A DNA stretch of 64,000 nt. It comes from Arachidicoccus soli. GTDB lineage: Bacteria > Bacteroidota > Bacteroidia > Chitinophagales > Chitinophagaceae. Of this stretch, positions 9,633-17,222 are shown in pieces. Within the stretch, counting starts at the first letter, position 1, and the number at the start of each line of letters is the position of its first letter. The stretch spans positions 496,001 through 560,000 of the forward strand of contig NZ_CP032489.1 of NCBI RefSeq assembly GCF_003600625.1, given 5' to 3'. Below the pieces are notes generated by a model, which did not search any database, was not told the origin of the DNA, and was given only the letters and a program-made list of their open reading frames with translations. The translations under genes were made by a program, and so were the position numbers.

Positions 9633-10346
9633 ATGCAAAGAGAAATTAAAAAGTTGACATTGGTTTTAGTGTTCATATCACTTACTTGCCTAGGCAAAGC
9701 GCAAGATAACTGGAATAATACATTTTCTAAAAATGACGTTTCTAGAAAAACCATAAAAAAGAAAGGATATAAACTCACTTTTATTAATAAGGATGCCTCC
9801 TTCCCTATAGCAACAGAAGCGCATATGATTAAAACCTTCTTTGAGGTCTATCCTAAAGAAGCAAAAAAATATAATAAGAATACCTCAAAGGAAGTGTTTA
9901 TAATAATAGATCCCGATTACAAAGGTGTGGCAGCTACAAGTGGGCATGTCGTACGTGTAAATCCTGAATGGATGATTAAGCATCCGCAAGATGTGGATGT
10001 TGTTACGCACGAGGTAATGCATATAGTGCAAAGTTATAATTGGAATGCAGTCCCTGGGTGGGTTACAGAAGGCATTGCAGATTATGTACGCAATGAATAT
10101 GGTGTTAATAATAAAGTTGCCGATTGGACTTTACCCCACTATAATACGCATCAAAATTATACAAATGCTTATCGAGTGACAGCAAGATTTTTTATTTGGG
10201 TAGAAAAAAATTATGATAAAAATCTAGTAGAGGAGTTGAACATTTCTGCAAGAGATAAAACTTATACGAATGATTTTTGGAAAGATAAAACCGGTAAAAC
10301 CGTGGATGAACTTTGGCAACTTTATGGTGAAAATCCATCAATCTAA
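9633..10346 (+). CDS. Secreted metallopeptidase-like protein, basic secretory protein family
   Basis: The 237-residue protein has a signal peptide (residues 1 to about 23, ending GKAQ) and the fold signature of the plant-type basic secretory protein family (BSP). It carries a zincin motif HEVMH (126-130) followed by the conserved PGWVTEGIADYVRNEYG stretch (141-157), whose acidic residues are candidates for the third metal ligand. The expected location is periplasm or outside. In plants these proteins are linked to defence; in bacteria the role is unknown. It stands alone between an ABC operon and a convergent phosphatase gene. Family call is from motifs; peptidase activity is inferred. Confidence 0.82.
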   Translation: MQREIKKLTLVLVFISLTCLGKAQDNWNNTFSKNDVSRKTIKKKGYKLTFINKDASFPIATEAHMIKTFFEVYPKEAKKYNKNTSKEVFIIIDPDYKGVAATSGHVVRVNPEWMIKHPQDVDVVTHEVMHIVQSYNWNAVPGWVTEGIADYVRNEYGVNNKVADWTLPHYNTHQNYTNAYRVTARFFIWVEKNYDKNLVEELNISARDKTYTNDFWKDKTGKTVDELWQLYGENPSI

Positions 10347-10355
10347 TAGGAATAG

Positions 10356-11054
10356 TTAAAGAATGTTCTCCAACTCTTGTAAGTGCATAATAGTAAATGT
10401 TGGTATTATGGATGCTTGCACTTTGATATGATTTACGAATATTGTATCCATTCCAAAATCTTTAGCACCTTTAATATCGGCTTCTAAATTATCTCCAATC
10501 ATAATGCTTTTATTTAAGGGCGCCTTTGTTTTTGCCAAAGCAAATGAAAAAATTTCTTTATGAGGTTTTAAACTCCCACTTCCTTCCGAAGTGATTACTT
10601 CTTGAAAAAAGTCTGTTAACCCTGCATTTTTCAATTTTTGATGTTGTGTGAATTCAAACCCGTTAGTAATTAAATGCAGTTGGTAATTTTTGTTTTTTAG
10701 GTAGTGTAATATTTCAAATGTATAGGGGAAAACCTTTTTTTTAGTAGGTAGCTTCTCTAGAAAGACATCACTTATTTTTCTAGCCAAAGGTTCATTTGCA
10801 ATTTTAAAATCGAGCATTGTCAGCCACATTCTTTTCCATTTCAGCTCTTCTTGTTTTATAAAACCTTTTGTATATCTATCCCATAAGCGATGATTATGAA
10901 TACTATATTTTTCATAAAATAAATCGAAATTTTCTACGCCTATATTTTGTAATTCATATGAAAGAAATACTTCTTCTAAGGAATCTTTCGCGTTTGTTTC
11001 AAAATCCCAAATTGTGTGATCGAGATCGAAAAATAAATGTTCATATTGTTTCAT
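10356..11054 (-). CDS. yjjG: HAD-family hydrolase, YjjG-type noncanonical pyrimidine nucleotidase
   Basis: This cytoplasmic phosphatase is predicted to dephosphorylate nucleoside monophosphates, including damaged pyrimidines. The 232-residue protein has HAD motif I DLDHT (residues 10-14, giving the nucleophile Asp), motif II in LHLITNG, a Lys in SLKPHKEIF (motif III) and motif IV in MIGDNLEADI. The helical cap between motifs I and II has the YjjG size. The ATG at 11054 is chosen over a TTG at 11063. It converges on the BSP-family gene with 9 bp between stops. HAD subfamily is confident; the physiological substrate is inferred. Confidence 0.88.
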   Translation of the reverse strand: MKQYEHLFFDLDHTIWDFETNAKDSLEEVFLSYELQNIGVENFDLFYEKYSIHNHRLWDRYTKGFIKQEELKWKRMWLTMLDFKIANEPLARKISDVFLEKLPTKKKVFPYTFEILHYLKNKNYQLHLITNGFEFTQHQKLKNAGLTDFFQEVITSEGSGSLKPHKEIFSFALAKTKAPLNKSIMIGDNLEADIKGAKDFGMDTIFVNHIKVQASIIPTFTIMHLQELENIL

Positions 11055-11073
11055 AGTACCCAAGATAAAAAGA

Positions 11074-11100
11074 AAAAAGCAGGTTGATAGCCTGCTTTTT
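11074..11100 (-). terminator. Intrinsic terminator after the Wzi-like gene
   Basis: A 10-bp perfect stem (AAAAAGCAGG/CCTGCTTTTT) with a 7-base loop gives a U-run on the minus-strand transcript. It lies between the stop of the barrel gene at 11107 and the start of yjjG. Confidence 0.88.
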
Positions 11101-11106
11101 AAAAAA

Positions 11107-12831
11107 TTAAAAATTAAATGCTCGTCGCGCTATATTCCATCTTAGCCCAATGGAAAACATCTTTGTATGATCTTTGGGTTTTGTGTCAATATCATATCTA
11201 CGATAAGTTAAATTGGCATCTATAAAGAGGTTCTGAATTACTTCGTAAGAAGCAGTCAAAGATCCGAGTAAAGCATTTACGCTATAGGCGCCTTGACCTG
11301 GGAAATAACCATCTTGGTTCATGCGCATATCGTTATAATTCCTAAATAAGTCACCTCCATAATTTGGCTGATCAATGGCAGTAGCAAAGGCGGCTGAAGT
11401 ATCTAATCCTTTCTTATAGAAAATTGCTTTAGCTGTAAAAGAAAGTTTAGGTAATGGTTGATAATTTGCGATGGCGATGACTTCTTTAAAATTGGCCCCC
11501 AAAGGATCTGCTAATGGTTGATTGTAATGGGTAAAATTATTTTGCGTCCATTTGTCCATATATGTAAATGGTCGTACAATGTTGCCCTCTAATTGCAAAT
11601 CAAGATTTTTGACTGTAAATGCATCTATATATTTTCCACCTAATTGAAAACCTTCTTTATTTACCCAATTGCCTTTGCCGAATTCAAATATTTTGTCAAT
11701 ATGAAATTCATTAATTAGCCATTGCCCATAGGCCTGAAAATGCTTAGCGAAATTAGCTTTAAAATCGAGTCCAATGCTGGATTTGGCACTGTTACCCGTT
11801 GCCTGAGACATGCCCCGATTAAAAGTCGCCGGATTTAAATAACTTACTTGAAAACCTCCATTAATTTTCGAATTATACATGGTGTTTTCGTAGAAACCTA
11901 CTTTTAGCCAGTTAGTTGCCTGCCATGTTAAATAATGAAACATCATATAATTACGAGGTCGGGTAGAATCATTATTAGTGATAAATGGTGCAATAGTCTG
12001 GGCGCCAACAGCAGTATACTTTACTTTTCCGGCCTGTAGACCAAATTTTACAAAATAAAAGGGAGCACTATTATCACTTAAGAATAAGCTACGATACCCG
12101 TCTCCGATAAAAAAACGGTCATAACCGACTTGAAAATCCATGTTTTTACCGGCATGAAAAGTAACACCTCCGCGTGCATCAAAATAATCATAGGCATTGG
12201 TACCATAATTTTTATAGTAACCCTTGCCCGGTAAACCATAGTGAGCATTGGTATATTGCCGGACATAAAGGGGGTCACGTTCCTGATTTTCACTAAAGAA
12301 AAAATAATAACCTAAACGATTATCTACTTGCCCTCTAAACCTTATTCCACGCGTGTTAACATAGGTATTAGTTCCATCATTTGAATGCCCTTCACTAAGA
12401 CTTAAAACAGGGTCTACAATGATGCTATATTGCCCCGGGTTATTAACTTCATACAAATGAGCAGGGGTTTTGAAAAATGTATTAAAGATAGGTCTTTTAA
12501 CACGGAAGGAATCAGTATAATGTGTGGTCCAGTCTGAATTATTCATGAGTAAACTACGTATGTTATATTCATCTACTTTACTTAGCTTAGTTCCTAGGAT
12601 ACCTGCTTTATAAAGCGAATCAATCTTTTCGATTCTTGCTGTAATACGCGCTCGATTATAAGGCTTTACTGTCGTAAACTGCATTACCGAATCGCCTCTT
12701 AATTTTATATCTAATCTATTGATTAGAATATTTTGTTTATCGCTAAGTTCAATGTTATCAGATTGCGCCTTAACTTTAAGCGCGAAAAAGGTGAGTAATA
12801 ATACAAATGCGAATTTGCTTTTGATTTGCAT
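11107..12831 (-). CDS. Outer-membrane beta-barrel protein, Wzi/RemB-like
   Basis: The 574-residue protein has a signal peptide (residues 1-22, ending KVKAQ), a short periplasmic region and then many aromatic, alternating strands ending in a C-terminal Phe, the outer-membrane insertion signal. The strand pattern, with segments such as GYDRFFIGDGYRSLFLSDNSAP and MFHYLTWQATNWLKVGFYE, resembles the capsule-assembly Wzi family, which in gliding Bacteroidetes includes RemB. It may help surface polysaccharide attachment, though no capsule genes are adjacent. It diverges from pyrC across 16 bp, so the two promoters must overlap the coding ends. Barrel is certain; Wzi-like is probable. Confidence 0.78.
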   Translation of the reverse strand: MQIKSKFAFVLLLTFFALKVKAQSDNIELSDKQNILINRLDIKLRGDSVMQFTTVKPYNRARITARIEKIDSLYKAGILGTKLSKVDEYNIRSLLMNNSDWTTHYTDSFRVKRPIFNTFFKTPAHLYEVNNPGQYSIIVDPVLSLSEGHSNDGTNTYVNTRGIRFRGQVDNRLGYYFFFSENQERDPLYVRQYTNAHYGLPGKGYYKNYGTNAYDYFDARGGVTFHAGKNMDFQVGYDRFFIGDGYRSLFLSDNSAPFYFVKFGLQAGKVKYTAVGAQTIAPFITNNDSTRPRNYMMFHYLTWQATNWLKVGFYENTMYNSKINGGFQVSYLNPATFNRGMSQATGNSAKSSIGLDFKANFAKHFQAYGQWLINEFHIDKIFEFGKGNWVNKEGFQLGGKYIDAFTVKNLDLQLEGNIVRPFTYMDKWTQNNFTHYNQPLADPLGANFKEVIAIANYQPLPKLSFTAKAIFYKKGLDTSAAFATAIDQPNYGGDLFRNYNDMRMNQDGYFPGQGAYSVNALLGSLTASYEVIQNLFIDANLTYRRYDIDTKPKDHTKMFSIGLRWNIARRAFNF

Positions 12832-12847
12832 AAATAAACTTATAATT

Positions 12848-14230
12848 ATGAAGAATTATTTAATTAAGAACGCTAAAATTGTGAACGAAGGTATATCATT
12901 TATTGGGGATGTGTTAATTTCTAAAGGAAGGATAGAAAAAATTGATAAAAACATAAAAACTGATTTGAATGTTGTCGAAATAAATGCTGATGGGCTTTCA
13001 CTTCTGCCTGGAGTCATAGATGATCAAGTGCATTTTCGAGATCCCGGACTTACACACAAAGCCAATATCTATACTGAAGCAAAAGCCGCTGTGGCTGGTG
13101 GTATTACCAGCTTCATGGAGATGCCAAATACCGTGCCACCTGCATTTACGCACGAATTGTTGGAGCAAAAATATGCAATTGCTCAAGAAAACGCCTTGGC
13201 TAACTATTCTTTTTATTTAGGAACATCTAATGATAATATTGAAGAGATATTAAAAGTAAACAAGCGTAAAAATGATATTTGTGGGGTGAAGATCTTTATG
13301 GGTTCCTCCACAGGCAACTTGCTGGTAAATGATCCCTTGGTACTGGATAAAGTTTTTGGTGGATGTGAAATCTTGATTGCAACACATTGTGAAGAAGAAA
13401 GTATTATTCGCTCAAATTATGAAGCATTAAAAGCTAAAAAACCTGTTTTAGATCCTGCCGATCATCCGGTCATTCGCAATGCAGAAAATTGTTTTGAAAG
13501 TTCTTTTAAAGCTATACAGTTTGCAAAAAAACATGGGAGTCGCCTGCATATTTTGCATATTACGACTGAGAAAGAGTTGCAATTATTTAGTAATATGATG
13601 CCTCTGGAGCAGAAGAGAATAACGGCAGAGGTTTGTGTTCATCATTTACATTTCACCTCAAAAGATTATACACAATATGGCAACCAAATAAAGTGCAATC
13701 CTGCAATTAAAGAGCCCTTTAATCGTGACGCTATCTGGAAGGCGCTTTTAGATGACCGCCTTGATGTAATTGCCACGGATCATGCGCCACACCTCTTATC
13801 CGAAAAAGGTTTTGAAAGAGATGCCGCAGGAAAAATTGTTCCCCTTAAAGGGGCAACTTACGAAACTTCACATGCCGGACTGCCATTGGCACAGCATTCT
13901 TTACAGATGATGTTGCATTATGTAAAAGAGGGGAGAATTTCCATAGAAAAAGTGGTAGAAAAAATGTCTCATGCTGTAGCAACTTGTTTTCAGATAAAAG
14001 AAAGAGGATTTATTCGTGAAGGATATTTTGCAGATTTGGTATTAGTTGATATGAATAAAAATTATACTGTACAACAAACAAACCTGCTTTACAAATGCGG
14101 TTGGTCTCCTTTGGAAGGTTTTACATTTCCTGCAACAATAGAGAAAACCTTTGTAAATGGCCATTTAGTTTATGGAAATGAAGTATTTGATGAATCTATT
14201 AAAGGAAAGCGTTTGCAATTTGACAGATAA
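12848..14230 (+). CDS. pyrC: Dihydroorotase (cyclic amidohydrolase)
   Basis: This enzyme closes N-carbamoyl-aspartate to dihydroorotate in pyrimidine synthesis. The 460-residue protein has the amidohydrolase layout: N-terminal beta sandwich, a TIM barrel with the PGVIDDQVHFRDPGLTH region (residues 54-70) and the late Asp in VIATDHAPH. The usual metal-binding HxH reads QVH (Gln60, His62), so one ligand differs; I recall this as common in the Bacteroidetes type. The MKNYLIKNAK start at 12848 is chosen over a 43-codon upstream extension that would run into the divergent barrel gene. A MutS-like gene follows 21 bp later. Allantoinase is the alternative within the family. Confidence 0.88.
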   Translation: MKNYLIKNAKIVNEGISFIGDVLISKGRIEKIDKNIKTDLNVVEINADGLSLLPGVIDDQVHFRDPGLTHKANIYTEAKAAVAGGITSFMEMPNTVPPAFTHELLEQKYAIAQENALANYSFYLGTSNDNIEEILKVNKRKNDICGVKIFMGSSTGNLLVNDPLVLDKVFGGCEILIATHCEEESIIRSNYEALKAKKPVLDPADHPVIRNAENCFESSFKAIQFAKKHGSRLHILHITTEKELQLFSNMMPLEQKRITAEVCVHHLHFTSKDYTQYGNQIKCNPAIKEPFNRDAIWKALLDDRLDVIATDHAPHLLSEKGFERDAAGKIVPLKGATYETSHAGLPLAQHSLQMMLHYVKEGRISIEKVVEKMSHAVATCFQIKERGFIREGYFADLVLVDMNKNYTVQQTNLLYKCGWSPLEGFTFPATIEKTFVNGHLVYGNEVFDESIKGKRLQFDR

Positions 14231-14251
14231 AATTCAAAGCCAGATTTACAT

Positions 14252-15565
14252 ATGGATATTGATAAAGCCACATTATACGATTTGGGTGTTTTTAGCAGGC
14301 ACGATCAAGATAGTTTATTAAACCGATTAAACTTTGCGCGTACTTCTGGAGGGAAAGAGGTATTGACTATACTATTTCAACAACCATTTGACAATGAGCT
14401 GCAAATAAAAAATACGCAAGAGGTCTTAAAAAATATTTTCAATCATTTGCCTCATTTTCCTGAAACCATTACAAATGGAACTATGATGGTGCTGGATAAA
14501 TATTATGAATCTCCGATCGGATCGATACCCCATCCTTCGGGCGTAATAAATAGTTTTTTTTATAAATTATTAAATAGGGGAGATTACAATACCTTAAAAT
14601 ACTCTGTCAAGCATATTGTAACCTTTCTAAAGGGGATGAAAGAATTATTAGCCTTGTCAATTGATGAAAATCTGGCAAAACCTTTGAATGATGTGCTGAC
14701 TGCAGTTCGTTTGCAATTGGAAAAGCCGTTTTTTCAAAAAATTACCAATTTAAGTGCTGATTATATTCTTAGGGTTCAAGAAAATATAGAAGCCGGTTAC
14801 TTTTTCTATCAGCATAAGAATTCTATTCACTTGTTAGAAAATTTATTTTACAAAATAGATGCTTGGTATAGCATGGCAAGGGCAACCCATACACTTAATT
14901 TCCATTTCCCGGAAGTAATGGAGTGTAATGTGCCTATATTAGTTGCGGAAAATTTGTGTCATCCTTTACTAGAACAGCCCGTTGGTTATAATTTTTCTTT
15001 ATCCGAAAAAGAAAACTTTTTATTTCTGACCGGTGCTAATATGGCAGGTAAAAGTACATTTATAAGAGCTATTGGACTCTCCGTTTACCTAGCTTCTCTT
15101 GGCATGGGTGTCCCAGCAAATAAAATGAGAATGAGTTGTTTTGATGGTATTTTGAGCAATATTGATATTTCGGACAATACCTTAAAGGGAGAAAGCTATT
15201 TTTTCAACGAAGTTCAAAGAATAAAAACTACAGTAAGCAAAATAAATAATGGGAAGAAATGGCTGATATTAATTGATGAATTATTTAAAGGTACTAATAT
15301 TCAAGATGCTATGAAGTGCAGCACTGCTGTTATCGAAGGGTTTCGAAAAGTGCATACATCACTATTTATTTTATCTACGCACTTATATGAAATAGGAGAA
15401 GGTCTTCAAAAATACGCTAATCTGCAATTTCGTTATTTTGAAACAGAAGCAGTGGGAGACAGCCTAATCTTTAGTTATCAATTAAAAGAAGGCATTAGTA
15501 ATGATAGACTTGGATATCTTATTTTGCGACGAGAGAAAGTGGTTGATATGCTGGATCGCTTGTAA
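14252..15565 (+). CDS. Short MutS-family ATPase
   Basis: The 437-residue protein keeps the MutS lever/core helices (about residues 1-240) and the C-terminal ATPase. It has Walker A GANMAGKST (about 260-268), ESYFFNEVQRI, Walker B LILIDELFKGT and the ILSTHLYEI segment. It lacks the mismatch-recognition and connector domains of MutS1 and also a C-terminal Smr nuclease, so it is neither canonical MutS nor MutS2. Bacteroidetes often carry such orphan ATPases; a role in DNA structure recognition is possible but undemonstrated. It lies 21 bp after pyrC and is probably co-transcribed. Confidence 0.85.
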   Translation: MDIDKATLYDLGVFSRHDQDSLLNRLNFARTSGGKEVLTILFQQPFDNELQIKNTQEVLKNIFNHLPHFPETITNGTMMVLDKYYESPIGSIPHPSGVINSFFYKLLNRGDYNTLKYSVKHIVTFLKGMKELLALSIDENLAKPLNDVLTAVRLQLEKPFFQKITNLSADYILRVQENIEAGYFFYQHKNSIHLLENLFYKIDAWYSMARATHTLNFHFPEVMECNVPILVAENLCHPLLEQPVGYNFSLSEKENFLFLTGANMAGKSTFIRAIGLSVYLASLGMGVPANKMRMSCFDGILSNIDISDNTLKGESYFFNEVQRIKTTVSKINNGKKWLILIDELFKGTNIQDAMKCSTAVIEGFRKVHTSLFILSTHLYEIGEGLQKYANLQFRYFETEAVGDSLIFSYQLKEGISNDRLGYLILRREKVVDMLDRL

Positions 15566-15601
15566 ATGAAGTTTTTTATATAAAAAAAACTTTCAAATAC
15601 T

Positions 15602-15631
15602 TTTGCTAAAAAAAAAACAATATTATATTTG
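15602..15631 (+). promoter_or_regulatory. Putative promoter of the PUR/DUF3276 gene
   Basis: TTTG at 15602-15605 and TATATTTG at 15624-15631 are 18 bp apart, a good match to the Bacteroidetes -33/-7 promoter. The implied leader is about 45 bases. Confidence 0.6.
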
Positions 15632-15681
15632 TAATGACTTTTGATGGGAAAAGATATTTGTTGAACTAAATTTTTTATATT

Positions 15682-16158
15682 TTGGATTACGAACAAAACG
15701 AGCGGAAACAGGAAAGTGTTTATAGTAAAAGGCTTAAAGCCGGGAAACGAAGAACTTATTTTTTTGATGTTCGCGAAACGCGTGGTAATGATTATTATCT
15801 TACTATTACAGAGAGTAGAAAGCGATTTAATGATGAAGGCTATGACAGACACAAAATCTTTTTGTATAAGGAAGATTTTAATAAGTTTGTAAAAGCATTA
15901 GGAGAAGCGGTGGATTATGTAAAGACCGATTTGATGCCTGATTACGATTTCGATGCATTTAACCATGATTATCCTGAAAATCAGGATGGTTATTCCTCTG
16001 ACAATCAAAGCACTACCACTCCAGAAACCCCTGAAAAGCAGATAGACGAAGAAGTGAAAAAGGAAAAAGATGATGTGATCGAAGAGGGCACTACGGTAGA
16101 AACAACGGCAGTTTCTGCAGACAACACACTTGCTTCAGAGGAAGTGGAAAAATGGTGA
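15682..16158 (+). CDS. PUR-family DNA/RNA-binding protein (DUF3276)
   Basis: The first ~100 residues form a single PUR repeat: KRLKAGKRRTYFFDVRETRGNDYYLTITESRKRF, then HKIFLYKEDFNKFVKALGEAVDYVKTDL. Such repeats bind single-stranded nucleic acid, and the family is conserved across Bacteroidetes with no settled role. The last ~50 residues are an acidic, low-complexity tail. The start is TTG at 15682: an in-frame TAA lies at 15667-15669, and no ATG occurs before the domain, so TTG is the only usual initiator. The gene has its own promoter and terminator. Confidence 0.88.
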   Translation: MDYEQNERKQESVYSKRLKAGKRRTYFFDVRETRGNDYYLTITESRKRFNDEGYDRHKIFLYKEDFNKFVKALGEAVDYVKTDLMPDYDFDAFNHDYPENQDGYSSDNQSTTTPETPEKQIDEEVKKEKDDVIEEGTTVETTAVSADNTLASEEVEKW

Positions 16159-16186
16159 TTTTTAACCCAATTAATATTCAGAATCA

Positions 16187-16214
16187 AGAGTAGCTGCATA
16201 GTTGCTCTTTTTTT
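16187..16214 (+). terminator. Intrinsic terminator after the PUR gene
   Basis: An 8-bp stem with two G-U type pairs (AGAGTAGC/GTTGCTCT) and a 6-base loop is followed by seven T residues. Confidence 0.8.
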
Positions 16215-16255
16215 ATGATCATTTCTTAAAAAATAAAAACTATTTGGGAAACATT

Positions 16256-16286
16256 TTTGGAATTATGATAGATTATATTACCTTTG
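16256..16286 (+). promoter_or_regulatory. Promoter of the rpmB-rpmG-DUF4295 operon
   Basis: TTTG at 16256-16259, a 19-bp spacer and TACCTTTG at 16279-16286 form a near-ideal Bacteroidetes promoter, as expected for a ribosomal protein operon. The ATG of rpmB follows 23 bp later. Confidence 0.7.
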
Positions 16287-16309
16287 CCGTCCGATAAAAA
16301 GAATCAATT

Positions 16310-16546
16310 ATGGCAAGAGTATGTCAGGTAACAGGAAAAAAGCCTATGGTTGGCAATAATGTTTCACATTCAAACATTAAAACTAAGCGTCGTTTTTTAC
16401 CAAATTTGCAAACAAAACGTTTCTTCCTAGCAGAAGAAGATCGTTGGATTACTTTAAAATTGTCTGCCGATGCAATTCGTACAATTAACAAAAACGGATT
16501 GTTGTCAGTAGTTAAACAATTAAGAGCCGACGGCGTTAAAATCTAA
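16310..16546 (+). CDS. rpmB: 50S ribosomal protein L28
   Basis: L28 is a small protein of the large ribosomal subunit. The 78 residues begin [29 protein letters not shown], the family signature, and continue with the [28 protein letters not shown] core. The length is normal. It opens a three-gene cluster with rpmG (31 bp) and a DUF4295 gene. It has the single Cys of the zinc-independent form. Confidence 0.97.
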   Translation: MARVCQVTGKKPMVGNNVSHSNIKTKRRFLPNLQTKRFFLAEEDRWITLKLSADAIRTINKNGLLSVVKQLRADGVKI

Positions 16547-16577
16547 TTCAAGTTTTCATTATTAAAGATATTTTAAA

Positions 16578-16760
16578 ATGGCAAAGAAAGGAAACAGGGT
16601 TCAGGTAATTTTGGAATGCACAGAACATAAAACAAGTGGCATGCCAGGAACCAGCCGTTATATTTCTCAAAAAAATAAGAAAAATACTGCTGAGCGTTTA
16701 GAGCTTAAAAAGTATAATCCTATTTTGAAAAAAGTAACTGTACACAAAGAAATTAAATAG
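16578..16760 (+). CDS. rpmG: 50S ribosomal protein L33
   Basis: L33 is a small basic protein of the large subunit near the E site. The 60-residue protein reads [18 protein letters not shown] with the [25 protein letters not shown] core. It has a single Cys, so it is the zinc-free (C-minus) form. It lies between rpmB and DUF4295 in the usual Bacteroidetes order. Confidence 0.97.
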   Translation: MAKKGNRVQVILECTEHKTSGMPGTSRYISQKNKKNTAERLELKKYNPILKKVTVHKEIK

Positions 16761-16832
16761 CATAATCGATTGGAGAATTTGATTGTAAATAGTTTTTTAT
16801 AGTCAGGTTTTCAAATCATCAAATATTAAGTG

Positions 16833-17006
16833 ATGGCAAAAGCAGCTTCAAAAAACTCGAAAGTTAAAGATCTTAAATCTGCAGCAGACGCGAAAAACTG
16901 GACTAAAGTTATTAAAACTGTACGCAACCCCAAAACAGGTGCTTACACTTTTAAAGAATCTATTATCCACAAAGACAATGTAAAAGATTTTTTAGCAGCT
17001 AAATAG
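16833..17006 (+). CDS. DUF4295 small basic protein, ribosome-associated by context
   Basis: A 57-codon reading frame starts at ATG 16833 and stops at TAG 17004-17006. The product begins MAKAASKNSKVKDL and contains WTKVIKTVRNPKTGAYTFKE, matching the DUF4295 family, which is restricted to Bacteroidetes and nearly always follows rpmB and rpmG. The high Lys content and the context suggest it is a ribosome-bound lineage-specific protein; that role is inference. It lies 72 bp after rpmG and just before the operon terminator. Confidence 0.9.
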   Translation: MAKAASKNSKVKDLKSAADAKNWTKVIKTVRNPKTGAYTFKESIIHKDNVKDFLAAK

Positions 17007-17030
17007 GTTGCTAGGATTTAATTTATAGAA

Positions 17031-17061
17031 AAGCTACTCAAAATTTTTGGGTGGCTTTTTC
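17031..17061 (+). terminator. Intrinsic terminator of the L28-L33-DUF4295 operon
   Basis: A 9-bp stem AAGCTACTC/GGGTGGCTT (three G-U pairs) with a 9-base A/T loop runs into five T residues, 25 bp after the DUF4295 stop. Confidence 0.8.
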
Positions 17062-17222
17062 TGTTTGTGCATATTGCAAGAATAGTAAAAGTGGTCTTGT
17101 TATAGGGAATCGCCATTTTTAAAAACTAAATCACTTAGAAATAAGGCGGTAATCAATCAAGATGCTTCAAAAGAGGTGGTTCCATAGCCTATTGAGAATA
17201 GTATCTCTTTATTCCATAAGCT

